Of a stretch of DNA of 64,000 bases, positions 18,151 through 27,164 are shown one piece after another. The stretch covers positions 3,757,975 through 3,821,974 of the forward strand of contig NZ_CP034072.1 in NCBI RefSeq assembly GCF_003855255.1, read 5' to 3'. The notes below the pieces were generated by a model that worked only from the letters and a program-made list of their open reading frames with translations, did no database searches and was not told where the DNA came from. A program made the position numbers and the translations under genes. Origin of the DNA: Mycolicibacterium nivoides (GTDB lineage: Bacteria; Actinomycetota; Actinomycetes; Mycobacteriales; Mycobacteriaceae). The number at the start of each line of letters is the position of its first letter. Positions within the stretch are counted from its first letter, which is position 1.

Positions 18151-19620
18151 CTAGTTCGCGAGCGTCGCGACGCACTTGATTTCGGTGTATTCCTCGAAGC
18201 CGGCCACGCCCATCTCGCGGCCGATTCCGGACTGCTTGTAGCCGCCGAACGGGGCATCGGCCGAGTACCAGATGCCGCCGTTGACGTTGACGGTGCCGAC
18301 GCGCATCCGCGCCGCCACCGCCTGCGCACGGGCGTCGTCGCCGGAGAACACGGTGCCGGACAGGCCGTACGGCGAGTCGTTGGCGATCCGCACTGCGTCG
18401 TCGTCACCATCGTGGGCGATGACGGTCAGCACGGGCCCGAAGATCTCCTCGCGGGACACCCGGGCGTTGTTGTCCAGGCCGGCGATCACTGTCGGCTCGA
18501 TGAAGAACCCGGTGTCCAAGTCCGCGGGACGCCCACCGCCGCACGCGAACCGGCCGCCCTCCTGCAGAGCGAGGTCCAGGTAGGACTGCACCCGGTCGCG
18601 CTGACGGGCAGAGATCAGCGGGCCGCACACCGTGCGCTTGCTGTTCGGGTCGCCGGGCTTGATGCCACCCAGGGTCGCCGCGGCCGCCTCGACAGCCTCG
18701 TCGTAGCGGGCCCGCGGCACCACCAAACGGGTGGTGATCGCGCAACCCTGACCGGCGTGCATGGCAACCGTGAAGGCCGCCATCGAGCAGGCCCCGGCCA
18801 GGTCGGCGTCATCGAGTACCAGGAAGGCCGACTTGCCACCCAACTCAAGGAACACCTTCTTGAGCGTGAGCGCCGCATCGGTCATGACGGCCCGACCGGT
18901 CGCGGTCGAACCCGTGAACGAAACCATGTCCACCCGGGGGTCTTTGGACAGCAGCGCGCCCACAGCGTGGTCGTTGGAGGTGACGATGTTGATCACGCCG
19001 GCCGGGAAGTCGGTCTGCTCGGCGATGATCTGGCCGACGGCCGCAGCCACCCACGGGGTGTCCGGGGCCGGCTTGAGGATCAGCGTGTTACCCGCGGCCA
19101 GGGCCGGGCCGACCTTGGCCAGGTTGATCTGGTGGGGGAAGTTCCACGGGGTGATCGCCCCGACGACGCCGACCGCCTCCCGCGCGATCTTGCGGTTGGT
19201 CGGGATGCCCTGCGGGGTGGCGTAACCGAGATCGGTTGTCCACTCGTAGTTCTCGGCGGTGTCGGCCGAGTAGGCCAGATCGTCGATCGGGCCTTCCAGC
19301 TGCGCGCCTGCGGTCAGCATGCGCGGGGCCCCCACCTCGGCGATGGTCAATTCCCGCAGTTCCTCGATGTTTTCGCGTAATGCATCGCGCAGCTGCCGCA
19401 GGCAGCGCACCCGGAGCGCGGTGTTCGTCGACCAGTCGGTGTCATCAAATGCCCGACGCGCGGCGTTAATGGCATTGCCCATGTCCTCGGCGTCGGCGTC
19501 GGCGGCAACGCCGAGCACCTCCTCGGTGGCGGGGTTGACGGTCTCGAACACTCCGCCGCCCCCGGCGACGAGCTTGCCGTCGATAAGCAGTTGACTCTGG
19601 CGATCGGCCAGTACCGGCAT
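18151..19620 (-). CDS. aldA: NAD-dependent aldehyde dehydrogenase, AldA (Rv0768-like)
   Basis: 489 aa, same length as M. tuberculosis AldA. Start set at the ATG giving MPVLADRQSQLLIDGK. Contains GAITPWNFPHQINLAK (NAD site), FTGSTATGRAV, catalytic Glu in LELGGKSAFLV and catalytic Cys in HAGQGCAITTR. Oxidises an aldehyde to the acid. First gene of a five-gene operon and divergent from a TetR gene; an inverted repeat GGACA-n2-TGTCC lies 26-37 bases before its start. Confidence 0.92.
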   Translation of the reverse strand: MPVLADRQSQLLIDGKLVAGGGGVFETVNPATEEVLGVAADADAEDMGNAINAARRAFDDTDWSTNTALRVRCLRQLRDALRENIEELRELTIAEVGAPRMLTAGAQLEGPIDDLAYSADTAENYEWTTDLGYATPQGIPTNRKIAREAVGVVGAITPWNFPHQINLAKVGPALAAGNTLILKPAPDTPWVAAAVGQIIAEQTDFPAGVINIVTSNDHAVGALLSKDPRVDMVSFTGSTATGRAVMTDAALTLKKVFLELGGKSAFLVLDDADLAGACSMAAFTVAMHAGQGCAITTRLVVPRARYDEAVEAAAATLGGIKPGDPNSKRTVCGPLISARQRDRVQSYLDLALQEGGRFACGGGRPADLDTGFFIEPTVIAGLDNNARVSREEIFGPVLTVIAHDGDDDAVRIANDSPYGLSGTVFSGDDARAQAVAARMRVGTVNVNGGIWYSADAPFGGYKQSGIGREMGVAGFEEYTEIKCVATLAN

Positions 19621-19645
19621 TGGTGAACTCCACTTCACGAATTCT

Positions 19646-19657
19646 GGACAACTGTCC
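19646..19657. promoter_or_regulatory. Inverted repeat GGACA-n2-TGTCC upstream of aldA
   Basis: GGACAACTGTCC: perfect 5-base arms with a 2-base spacer, in the divergent aldA-tetR region. The same element occurs at the start of the tetR gene (19803-19814), so this is the likely operator of the Rv0767c-type regulator. Confidence 0.65.
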
Positions 19658-19802
19658 GGCTGTCTCGTCTCGAACGATAGCCGCAGACGACGTCGAGCCG
19701 CAAGGGCGCACCTCATCACGCCTCATTCGACGCCAGAATTCGCAGTTCATTGTGGTCTTTCGCGATCCACACTTGCCCAACCTCGACATCGTCGGATAAC
19801 TT

Positions 19803-19814
19803 GGACATGTGTCC
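19803..19814. promoter_or_regulatory. Second copy of GGACA-n2-TGTCC, over the tetR start
   Basis: GGACATGTGTCC overlaps the GTG start codon at 19809. With flanks (TTGGACA..TGTCCAG) it matches the aldA-side copy (CTGGACA..TGTCCGG). Binding here would block the tetR-cyp123-cyp51 transcript, giving autoregulation. Confidence 0.65.
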
Positions 19815-20420
19815 AGCGATGCGGTGTCCGCAGTCACAGAACCAGCTCCGGAGCCAGACAAGGAGGCCCCGCGCAACCGCCGGCAGGAAGAGACCTTCCG
19901 CAAGGTCCTGACCGCCGGAACCGAGATGTTGCGGGAGTCCTCCTACGCCGATCTGACGGTGCGTGCGGTCGCCGCACGCGCCGGGGTCGCACCTGCCACG
20001 GCCTACACGTACTTCTCGTCGAAGAACCACCTGATCGCCGAGATGTACCTGGATCTGGTCAGCCGATGCCCGTACTTCACCGACGTGAACGACTCCAGGA
20101 CCACCCGCGTCGACAAGGCACTACGCGCGCTGGCCCTGGTTGTCGCCGACGAACCCGAGGTGGCGGCCGCCTGCACCACAGCCCTGCTCGGCGGCGGCAC
20201 CGATCCGGCGGTGCGCAAGGTGCGTGACCGCATCGGCGCCGAGATCCACAAGCGCATCCGATCGGCCGTCGGGCCGGATGCCGATTCCCGCATCGTCTCC
20301 GCCCTCGAGATGACGTTCTTCGGCGCGCTGGTCAATGCCGGCAGCGGCGCTTTCACCTACCACCAGATCGCCGACCGATTGACCTACGTCGTCGGACTCG
20401 TCCTGGGAGAGGACAAATGA
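19809..20420 (+). CDS. TetR-family regulator, Rv0767c-like
   Basis: 203 aa from the GTG at 19809; an in-frame GTG at 19824 is an alternative, and no ribosome site is seen before either, so the mRNA may be leaderless. Helix-turn-helix at about 45-75 (LTVRAVAARAGVAPATAYTYFSSKNHLIAE). First gene of the operon with cyp123, an SDR, cyp51, ferredoxin and a SnoaL-like gene; its stop overlaps the cyp123 start (ATGA). It probably controls both this operon and the divergent aldA operon through the repeated GGACA-n2-TGTCC. Confidence 0.88.
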   Translation: MSSDAVSAVTEPAPEPDKEAPRNRRQEETFRKVLTAGTEMLRESSYADLTVRAVAARAGVAPATAYTYFSSKNHLIAEMYLDLVSRCPYFTDVNDSRTTRVDKALRALALVVADEPEVAAACTTALLGGGTDPAVRKVRDRIGAEIHKRIRSAVGPDADSRIVSALEMTFFGALVNAGSGAFTYHQIADRLTYVVGLVLGEDK

Positions 20421-21619
20421 CCTTGAATGCAGTCGAGCTGATCTTCGACCCGTACGACTATGACTTCCACGAGGATCCGTACCCGTACTACAAGCGGTTG
20501 CGTGACGAGGCCCCGATCTATCACAACGAAGAGCTCAAGTTCTGGGCGCTGTCCCGGCACAAGGACGTGGTCGCCGGCTTCCGCAACAGCGTCACACTGT
20601 CCAACAAGCACGGTGTGTCCCTCGACCCGATCTCGCGCAACGACGAAGCACATCGCGTCATGTCGTTCCTGGCCCTCGACGATCCGGGCCACCTGCGGCT
20701 GCGCACGCTGGTGTCCAAGGGCTTCACCCCGCGGCGCATCCGCGAACTGGAGGGCCGGGTCACCGAGATCGCCCACCAGCATCTGGACGCGGCCCTGCAG
20801 AGCACCACTTTCGACTATGTCGACGACTTCGCGGGCAAGCTGCCGATGGACGTCATCTCCGAGCTCATGGGTGTACCCGACGAGGACCGGGTCCGGATCC
20901 GCGCGCTGGCCGACGGGGTCATGCACCGCGAGGACGGCGTCGCCGACGTGCCCGAATCGGCCATCGCGGCCTCGGGTGAGCTGCTGGTCTACTACGCCGA
21001 CATGGTCAAACAGCGGCGCAAGCGGCTCACCGACGATCTGACCTCGGCACTTGTCGAGGCTGAGATCGACGGCGACCGGCTCACCGACGACGAGATCATG
21101 GCGTTCCTGTTCCTGATGGTGGTCGCAGGCAACGAGACCACCACCAAACTGCTTGCCAACGCTGCCTATTGGGGCCACAAGAACCCGGGCCAGCTGGCCC
21201 CGGTCTTCGACAACCACGACCTGGTCGTGCCGTGGGTCGAGGAGACCCTGCGCTATGACGCCTCCAGCCAGATCCTGGCCCGGCTGGTCACCGAGGACCT
21301 GACGTACTACGACACCACGGTCCCCGCGGGGGATGTGCTGGTGCTGCTGATCGGCTCGGCGAACCGCGACGAACGGGTCTTCGAGAATCCCGACGAGTAC
21401 CGGATCGATCGCGAGATCGGTGCCAAACTGGTGAGTTTCGGCAGTGGTGCCCACTTCTGCCTCGGCGCGCACCTGGCGCGCATGGAGGCCCGGGTGGCAC
21501 TGACCGAGTTGTTCAAGCGAATCCGCGGATACGAGGTCGACGAGGCCAACGCCGTCCGCGTCCACTCCAGCAGTGTCCGTGGATTCGCACATCTTCCGAT
21601 TACCGTCCAGCTCCGCTGA
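20417..21619 (+). CDS. cyp123: Cytochrome P450, CYP123 family
   Basis: 400 aa. I-helix VAGNETTTK, ExxR in WVEETLRYD, haem loop FGSGAHFCLGAHLAR. Near-identical layout to M. tuberculosis CYP123A1 (Rv0766c): LDPYDYDFHEDPYPYY-type start, DDPGHLRLRTLVSKGFTPRRIRELE and VRVHSSSVRGFAHLPI end. Natural substrate unknown. Lies in the operon tetR-cyp123-SDR-cyp51-fdx, so a sterol-linked oxidation is possible. Overlaps the upstream gene by 4 bases. Confidence 0.92.
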   Translation: MTLNAVELIFDPYDYDFHEDPYPYYKRLRDEAPIYHNEELKFWALSRHKDVVAGFRNSVTLSNKHGVSLDPISRNDEAHRVMSFLALDDPGHLRLRTLVSKGFTPRRIRELEGRVTEIAHQHLDAALQSTTFDYVDDFAGKLPMDVISELMGVPDEDRVRIRALADGVMHREDGVADVPESAIAASGELLVYYADMVKQRRKRLTDDLTSALVEAEIDGDRLTDDEIMAFLFLMVVAGNETTTKLLANAAYWGHKNPGQLAPVFDNHDLVVPWVEETLRYDASSQILARLVTEDLTYYDTTVPAGDVLVLLIGSANRDERVFENPDEYRIDREIGAKLVSFGSGAHFCLGAHLARMEARVALTELFKRIRGYEVDEANAVRVHSSSVRGFAHLPITVQLR

Positions 21620-21630
21620 AAGGCCGCTGC

Positions 21631-22458
21631 ATGCCTCGTTTTGCCCCCCTACCTGACCGTCGTCCCGCCCTGGTCGCCGGTGCCTCCTCAGGCATCGGCG
21701 AGGCCACCGCGATCAGGCTCGCCGCCAACGGGTTTCCCGTCGCACTCGGCGCCCGCCGGGTGGAGAAGCTCCAGGAGATCGTGGAGAAGATCCGCGCCAA
21801 CGGCGGCGAGGCCATCGCGGTGCACCTGGACGTGACCGACCCCGACTCGGTCAAGGCCGCTGTCGAGCAGACCACCTCTGAACTCGGCGAGATCGAGGTG
21901 CTGGTCGCCGGCGCCGGCGACACGTACTTCGGCAAGCTCGACTCGATCAGCACCGAGCAGTTCGAGTCCCAGATCCAGATCCACCTGGTTGGCGCCAACC
22001 GGGTGGCCACCGCCGTACTACCCGGGATGATCGAACGGCAGCGCGGCGACCTGATCTTCGTCGGATCCGATGTGGCACTGCGTCAGCGGCCGCACATGGG
22101 CGCCTACGGCGCCGCCAAGGCCGCCCTGGTGGCGATGGTGACCAACTACCAGATGGAGCTGGAAGGGACGGGAGTGCGCGCGTCGATCGTGCATCCCGGT
22201 CCGACCAAGACCTCGATGGGCTGGAGCCTGCCGGCCGAGCTGATCGGTCCAGCGCTCGAGGACTGGGCCAAGTGGGGCCAGGCGCGCCACGACTACTTCC
22301 TGCGCGCGGACGATCTCGCGCGGGCCATCACCTTTGTCGCCGAGACACCCCGCGGCGGCTTCATCGCAAACATGGAACTCCAGCCCGAGGCTCCGCTGGC
22401 CGATGTCAAGGACCGCCAGAAGCTCGCCCTGGGCGAAGAAGGGATGCCGGAGCAGTGA
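21631..22458 (+). CDS. Short-chain dehydrogenase, Rv0765c-like
   Basis: 275 aa, same length as Rv0765c. Glycine motif AGASSGIGEA at 17-26, Ser in VGSDVALRQRPHMGAYGAAK followed by the Y-x-x-x-K, and HPGPTKTSMGW. Cofactor NAD(P). Sits between cyp123 and cyp51 and its stop overlaps the cyp51 start, so a role on the alcohol or ketone made by one of the P450s is likely. Confidence 0.9.
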   Translation: MPRFAPLPDRRPALVAGASSGIGEATAIRLAANGFPVALGARRVEKLQEIVEKIRANGGEAIAVHLDVTDPDSVKAAVEQTTSELGEIEVLVAGAGDTYFGKLDSISTEQFESQIQIHLVGANRVATAVLPGMIERQRGDLIFVGSDVALRQRPHMGAYGAAKAALVAMVTNYQMELEGTGVRASIVHPGPTKTSMGWSLPAELIGPALEDWAKWGQARHDYFLRADDLARAITFVAETPRGGFIANMELQPEAPLADVKDRQKLALGEEGMPEQ

Positions 22459-23813
22459 CGATAACCAAGGAAGTACAGCGCGTCTCCGGTGGCGAGGAGG
22501 AGCACGGCCACCTCGAGGAGTTCCGCACCGATCCGATCGGGTTGATGTGGCGAATCCGCAACGAATGCGGCGACGCCGGCTGGTTTCAGCTCGCGGACAA
22601 GCAGGTGATCCTGCTGTCCGGCGCGGAGGCCAACGAGTTCTTCTTCCGTTCCACCGACAGCGAACTCAACCAGGCCGAGGCCTACCCGTTCATGACCCCG
22701 ATCTTCGGTGAGGGCGTGGTGTTCGACGCCGACCCGGAGCGACGGGCCGAGATGCTGCACAACACCGCGTTACGCGGTGAGCAGATGAAGGGCCACGCGG
22801 CGACCATCGAGAACGAGGTCCGCCGCATGATCGAGAACTGGGGCGACAGCGGAGAGATCGATCTGCTGGAGTTCTTCGCCGAGCTGACCATCTACACCTC
22901 GACGGCCTGCCTGATCGGCCTCAAGTTCCGCAACCAGCTCGACTCCCGGTTCGCGAACTACTACCACCTGCTCGAGCGCGGGACCGATCCGCTCTGCTAT
23001 GTCGACCCCTACCTGCCGATCGAGAGCTTCCGCATCCGCGACGAGGCCCGGGCCAACCTGGTCGAGTTGGTGCAGGAGGTCATGAACGGCCGGATCGCCA
23101 ACCCGCCCACCGACAAGAGCGATCGTGACCTGCTCGACGTCCTGGTGTCGATCAAGGACGAGGAGGGCAATCCGCGATTCTCGGCCAACGAGGTGACCGG
23201 CATGTTCATCTCGCTGATGTTCGCCGGCCACCACACCAGCTCGGGCACCTCCAGCTGGACGCTGATCGAGCTGCTGCGCAATCCCGATTTCTACGCCAAG
23301 GTGCAGAACGAGCTCGACGAGCTCTATGCCGACGGTCAGGAGGTGAGTTTCCATGCGCTGCGCCAGATTCCGAACATTGACAACGCGCTCAAGGAGACCC
23401 TGCGCTTGCACCCGCCGCTGATCATCCTGATGCGCGTGGCCCAGGACGAGTTCGAGGTCGCGGGCCACCCGATCCACAAGGGCCAGATGGTGGCGGCCTC
23501 GCCGGCGATCTCCAACCGCATCCCCGAGGACTTTCCCAACCCGGACGCCTTCGACCCCGACCGCTATGTCAAGCCCCGCCAGGAGGATCTGGTCAACCGG
23601 TGGACCTGGATCCCGTTCGGCGCGGGCCGGCACCGCTGTGTCGGTGCGGCGTTCGCCCAGATGCAGATCAAGGCGATCTTCTCGGTGCTGTTGCGCGAGT
23701 ACGAGTTCGAGATGGCACAGCCGCCCGAGACCTACCAGAACGACCACTCCAAGATGGTCGTGCAGTTGGCCCGGCCCGCCAAGGTCCGCTACCGCAAGCG
23801 CGTGAAGGACTGA
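22455..23813 (+). CDS. cyp51: Sterol 14-alpha-demethylase, CYP51
   Basis: 452 aa from the GTG at 22455 (GTGA overlap with the SDR stop), which matches the usual length of 451. Diagnostic CYP51 segments: RGEQMKGHAATIE, TIYTSTACLIG, the I-helix FAGHHTSSGTSSW, the K-helix ETLRLHPPL, and the haem loop FGAGRHRCVGAAFA. Removes the 14-alpha methyl group of lanosterol-type sterols. Mycobacteria do not make sterols, so the physiological role is unclear. The azole-drug target fold. Followed after 6 bases by its ferredoxin. Confidence 0.97.
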   Translation: MTITKEVQRVSGGEEEHGHLEEFRTDPIGLMWRIRNECGDAGWFQLADKQVILLSGAEANEFFFRSTDSELNQAEAYPFMTPIFGEGVVFDADPERRAEMLHNTALRGEQMKGHAATIENEVRRMIENWGDSGEIDLLEFFAELTIYTSTACLIGLKFRNQLDSRFANYYHLLERGTDPLCYVDPYLPIESFRIRDEARANLVELVQEVMNGRIANPPTDKSDRDLLDVLVSIKDEEGNPRFSANEVTGMFISLMFAGHHTSSGTSSWTLIELLRNPDFYAKVQNELDELYADGQEVSFHALRQIPNIDNALKETLRLHPPLIILMRVAQDEFEVAGHPIHKGQMVAASPAISNRIPEDFPNPDAFDPDRYVKPRQEDLVNRWTWIPFGAGRHRCVGAAFAQMQIKAIFSVLLREYEFEMAQPPETYQNDHSKMVVQLARPAKVRYRKRVKD

Positions 23814-24568
<755 letters not shown>

Positions 24569-24582
24569 TTCCCGGCCAAGCA

Positions 24583-24613
24583 GTTGCTTGGGGGTGGGTG
24601 TGACCCACGCAAC
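24583..24613. terminator. Possible hairpin at the end of the cyp51 operon
   Basis: GTTGC (24583-24587) pairs with GCAAC (24609-24613) and GTGGGT (24594-24599) with ACCCAC (24603-24608), leaving a 6-base bulge on one side. Position fits a terminator between the SnoaL-like gene and adhB. Moderate support only. Confidence 0.4.
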
Positions 24614-24617
24614 TAAT

Positions 24618-24646
24618 GGCTCTAGTCTGTGGTCAACGGCTCTAGT
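24618..24646 (+). promoter_or_regulatory. Direct repeat GGCTCTAGT upstream of adhB
   Basis: GGCTCTAGT at 24618-24626 and again at 24638-24646, 20 bases apart (two helical turns), ending 14 bases before the adhB start. The spacing puts both on one face of the helix, as for an activator or repressor pair, or one copy may serve as promoter element. Confidence 0.35.
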
Positions 24647-24660
24647 GGAAGGCACACGCG

Positions 24661-25794
24661 ATGAAGACCAAAGGCGCTCTCATCTGGGAGTTCAACCAAC
24701 CGTGGACGATCGAGGAGATCGAGATCGGTGACCCCGTCAAGGACGAGGTCAAGATTCAGATGGAAGCCTCGGGCATGTGCCATTCCGACCACCACCTGGT
24801 GACCGGCGACATCCCGATGGCAGGTTTCCCGGTGCTCGGCGGCCACGAAGGCGCCGGCATCGTGACCGAGGTGGGCCCGGGTGTCGACCACATCCAGCCC
24901 GGTGATCACGTCGTGCTGTCGTTCATCCCGTCCTGCGGTGAATGTCCGGCGTGTCAGGAAGGTCTGCGCAACCTGTGCGACCTCGGAGCGGGCCTGCTGG
25001 CCGGCACCGCGGTCTCCGATGGCACGCATCGCATCCACTCCGTCAAGAACGGTCAGCCCGTCATCCCGATGACCCTGCTGGGCACGTTCAGCCCGTACAT
25101 GGTGGTCCACAAGAGCTCGGTCGTGAAGATCGATCCGTCGATCCCGTTCGAGGTGGCCTGCCTCGTGGGTTGCGGTGTCACCACCGGGTACGGCTCGGCC
25201 GTGCGCAGTGGCGACGTCCGCCCGGGCGATGACGTGGTCATCGTCGGCGTCGGCGGTGTCGGCACCGGTGCGCTCCAGGGTGCGCTGGCCGCCGGTGCGC
25301 GCAACGTCTTCGCGGTGGATCCCGTTGAGTTCAAACGGGACAACGCGCTCAAGTTCGGCGCCACCCACGCCTACCCGGACATCTTCTCCGCGATGGCCGG
25401 CGTCGCCGAGGTCACCCAGGGCCGCATGGCGCATAAGACGATCGTCACGGTCGGTGAGCTCAAGGGCGAGGACATCGACCACTACATGAACATCACCGCC
25501 AAGGGCGGCACCGTGGTGGCCACCGCGGTCGCCAACATGGCCAGCAACGACGTGAAGCTCAACCTGTCGATGCTGACGCTGCTGCAGAAGCGCCTGCAGG
25601 GCACCATCTTCGGTGGCGGCAACCCGCACCACGACATCCCGCAGCTGCTGAGCATGTACAAGGCCGGCCGGCTGAACCTGGACGACATGGTCACCCGGCA
25701 GTACAAGCTCGAGCAGATCAACGACGGCTACGCCGACATGCTCGAGGGTCGCAACATCCGCGGCGTCATCCGCTACACGGATGCCGATCGGTAA
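24661..25794 (+). CDS. adhB: Zinc-dependent alcohol dehydrogenase, AdhB (Rv0761c-like)
   Basis: 377 aa. Medium-chain dehydrogenase of the class III/mycothiol-dependent kind: GHEGAGIVTEVG, the structural zinc loop CGECPACQEGLRNLC with four cysteines, catalytic zinc Cys in GMCHSDHH and the NAD site GVGGVGTGA. Oxidises primary alcohols. Followed at 25807 by a long perfect hairpin and then the Rv0760c-like gene. Confidence 0.93.
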   Translation: MKTKGALIWEFNQPWTIEEIEIGDPVKDEVKIQMEASGMCHSDHHLVTGDIPMAGFPVLGGHEGAGIVTEVGPGVDHIQPGDHVVLSFIPSCGECPACQEGLRNLCDLGAGLLAGTAVSDGTHRIHSVKNGQPVIPMTLLGTFSPYMVVHKSSVVKIDPSIPFEVACLVGCGVTTGYGSAVRSGDVRPGDDVVIVGVGGVGTGALQGALAAGARNVFAVDPVEFKRDNALKFGATHAYPDIFSAMAGVAEVTQGRMAHKTIVTVGELKGEDIDHYMNITAKGGTVVATAVANMASNDVKLNLSMLTLLQKRLQGTIFGGGNPHHDIPQLLSMYKAGRLNLDDMVTRQYKLEQINDGYADMLEGRNIRGVIRYTDADR

Positions 25795-25806
25795 CCACTC
25801 TGCGTT

Positions 25807-25849
25807 TTGTGGAGCCGCAGCCGTACCGAGAACGGCTGCGGCTCCACAA
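25807..25849. terminator. Perfect 18-base hairpin between adhB and the Rv0760c-like gene
   Basis: Arms 25807-25824 and 25832-25849 are perfectly complementary over 18 bases with a 7-base loop. Most likely a terminator for adhB, though no T-tract follows and the next gene, on the same strand, starts only 22 bases later. It may therefore act as a partial terminator or an RNA-stability element. Confidence 0.75.
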
Positions 25850-25871
25850 CTCACGGGTAGGGAAGGAACAC

Positions 25872-26300
25872 ATGACCGAGACATCCACTGAGACACCCGT
25901 CGTCGTCGCATCCCGGTCGTCGTGGAAATGCGTGCAATCCGGTGACCGCGAGGGCTGGCTGGCCCTCATGGCCGACGACATCCTCGTCGAGGACCCGATC
26001 GGTGAGGCCGTCACCAACCCCGACGGCACCGGGGTTCGGGGCAAGGAAGCCCTCGGCGCCTTCTACGACGCCAACATCGGGCCCAACGAGCTGACCGTCA
26101 CGTGCGAGGAGACGTTCCCGTCCAGCTCGCCGAACGAGATCGCCTACATCCTGGTGCTGCGCACCAAGTTCCCCAACGGGTTCACCGCCACCGTGCGTGG
26201 CGTCTTCACCTACAAGGTGAACGACGAAGGGCTGATCACCAACCTGCGCGGCTACTGGAACCTGGAAGCCATGGTCTTCGCGCAGGAAGACGAGAACTGA
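25872..26300 (+). CDS. Ketosteroid isomerase-fold protein, Rv0760c-like
   Basis: 142 aa, ATG at 25872 with GGAAGGA upstream. NTF2/ketosteroid-isomerase fold: SSWKCVQSGDREGWLALMADDILVEDPIG with the acidic residues of the pocket, then four beta strands. The M. tuberculosis homologue has a solved structure that binds steroids, but lacks clear isomerase activity as I recall. Likely in one transcript with the SDR that overlaps its stop codon. Confidence 0.88.
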   Translation: MTETSTETPVVVASRSSWKCVQSGDREGWLALMADDILVEDPIGEAVTNPDGTGVRGKEALGAFYDANIGPNELTVTCEETFPSSSPNEIAYILVLRTKFPNGFTATVRGVFTYKVNDEGLITNLRGYWNLEAMVFAQEDEN

Positions 26301-27157
26301 CCGGCGGAGCGCTTGCCGGCCGCGGCGCGATCGTGGTCGGCGGCACCCGCGGCATCGGCCTGGCGGTTGCCGAACTCCTGTCCGCCCAGGGTGCGGGTGT
26401 GGTGGTCAACGGACGCGATGCCGACGCCGCACACGCTGCCGCACAGCGGATTTCCGGTGTCCCCCACGCCGGTTCGCCCGCCGATCCGAAGGTGGCCGAC
26501 GCGCTCGTCGACACGTGTGTGGCCGAGTTCGGCCGCGTCGACATCCTGGTCAACTGTGCCGGTACCGCCGAACCGGCCGGGTCATCAATTCTGAATGTAA
26601 CCAGTGCCGAATTTCACGAGCTGCTCGACTCCCATCTGGGCACGGTGTTCGAGACCTGTCGTGCGGTCGCACCGAAGATGGTGGCCCAAGGGGGCGGCAC
26701 CATCGTCAACACCAGTTCCTTCGCCTTCCTCGGCGACTACGGAGGCAGCGGCTATCCGGCCGGCAAGGGTGCCGTCAACGGATTGACCCTGGCCATCGCC
26801 GCCGAGCTCAAAGAACACGGAGTGCGGGCCAACGTGGTGTGCCCGGGCGCCCGCACCCGGCTGTCCACCGGATCGGATTACGAGCAGCACATCAGCGAAC
26901 TCAACCGGCGCGGGCTGCTCGACGACGTCAGCATGCAGGGCGCGCTGGACGCCGCGCCGCCGGAGTACGTGGCGCCGACCTACGCCTACCTGGTCAGCGA
27001 TGCCGCGCAGGACATCACCGGGCGCATCTTCATCGCCGCGGGCGGGTTCATCGGCGAATTCGCCCGGCCCTCAACAGGTTTCATCGGATACCGCGACCAC
27101 AACAGCACGCCGCCGTGGACGGTCGACGAACTGCGCGAGATCATCTCCGGGGCGTAG
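26297..27157 (+). CDS. Short-chain dehydrogenase with apparent CTG start
   Basis: 286 aa if begun at the CTG at 26297. SDR features: GGTRGIG, NCAG, catalytic Ser in NTSSFAFLGDYGGSGYPAGKGAV with Y-x-x-x-K. No ATG, GTG or TTG lies between the preceding stop region and the first beta strand; the first one, GTG at 26333, would remove part of that strand. The CTG has AGGAAG 7 bases before it and overlaps the upstream TGA as CTGA. The C-terminus (FIGYRDHNSTPPWTVDELREI) is like the SDRs linked to MaoC/steroid enzymes. Substrate unknown. Confidence 0.78.
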   Translation: MTGGALAGRGAIVVGGTRGIGLAVAELLSAQGAGVVVNGRDADAAHAAAQRISGVPHAGSPADPKVADALVDTCVAEFGRVDILVNCAGTAEPAGSSILNVTSAEFHELLDSHLGTVFETCRAVAPKMVAQGGGTIVNTSSFAFLGDYGGSGYPAGKGAVNGLTLAIAAELKEHGVRANVVCPGARTRLSTGSDYEQHISELNRRGLLDDVSMQGALDAAPPEYVAPTYAYLVSDAAQDITGRIFIAAGGFIGEFARPSTGFIGYRDHNSTPPWTVDELREIISGA

Positions 27158-27164
27158 CCCGGGT

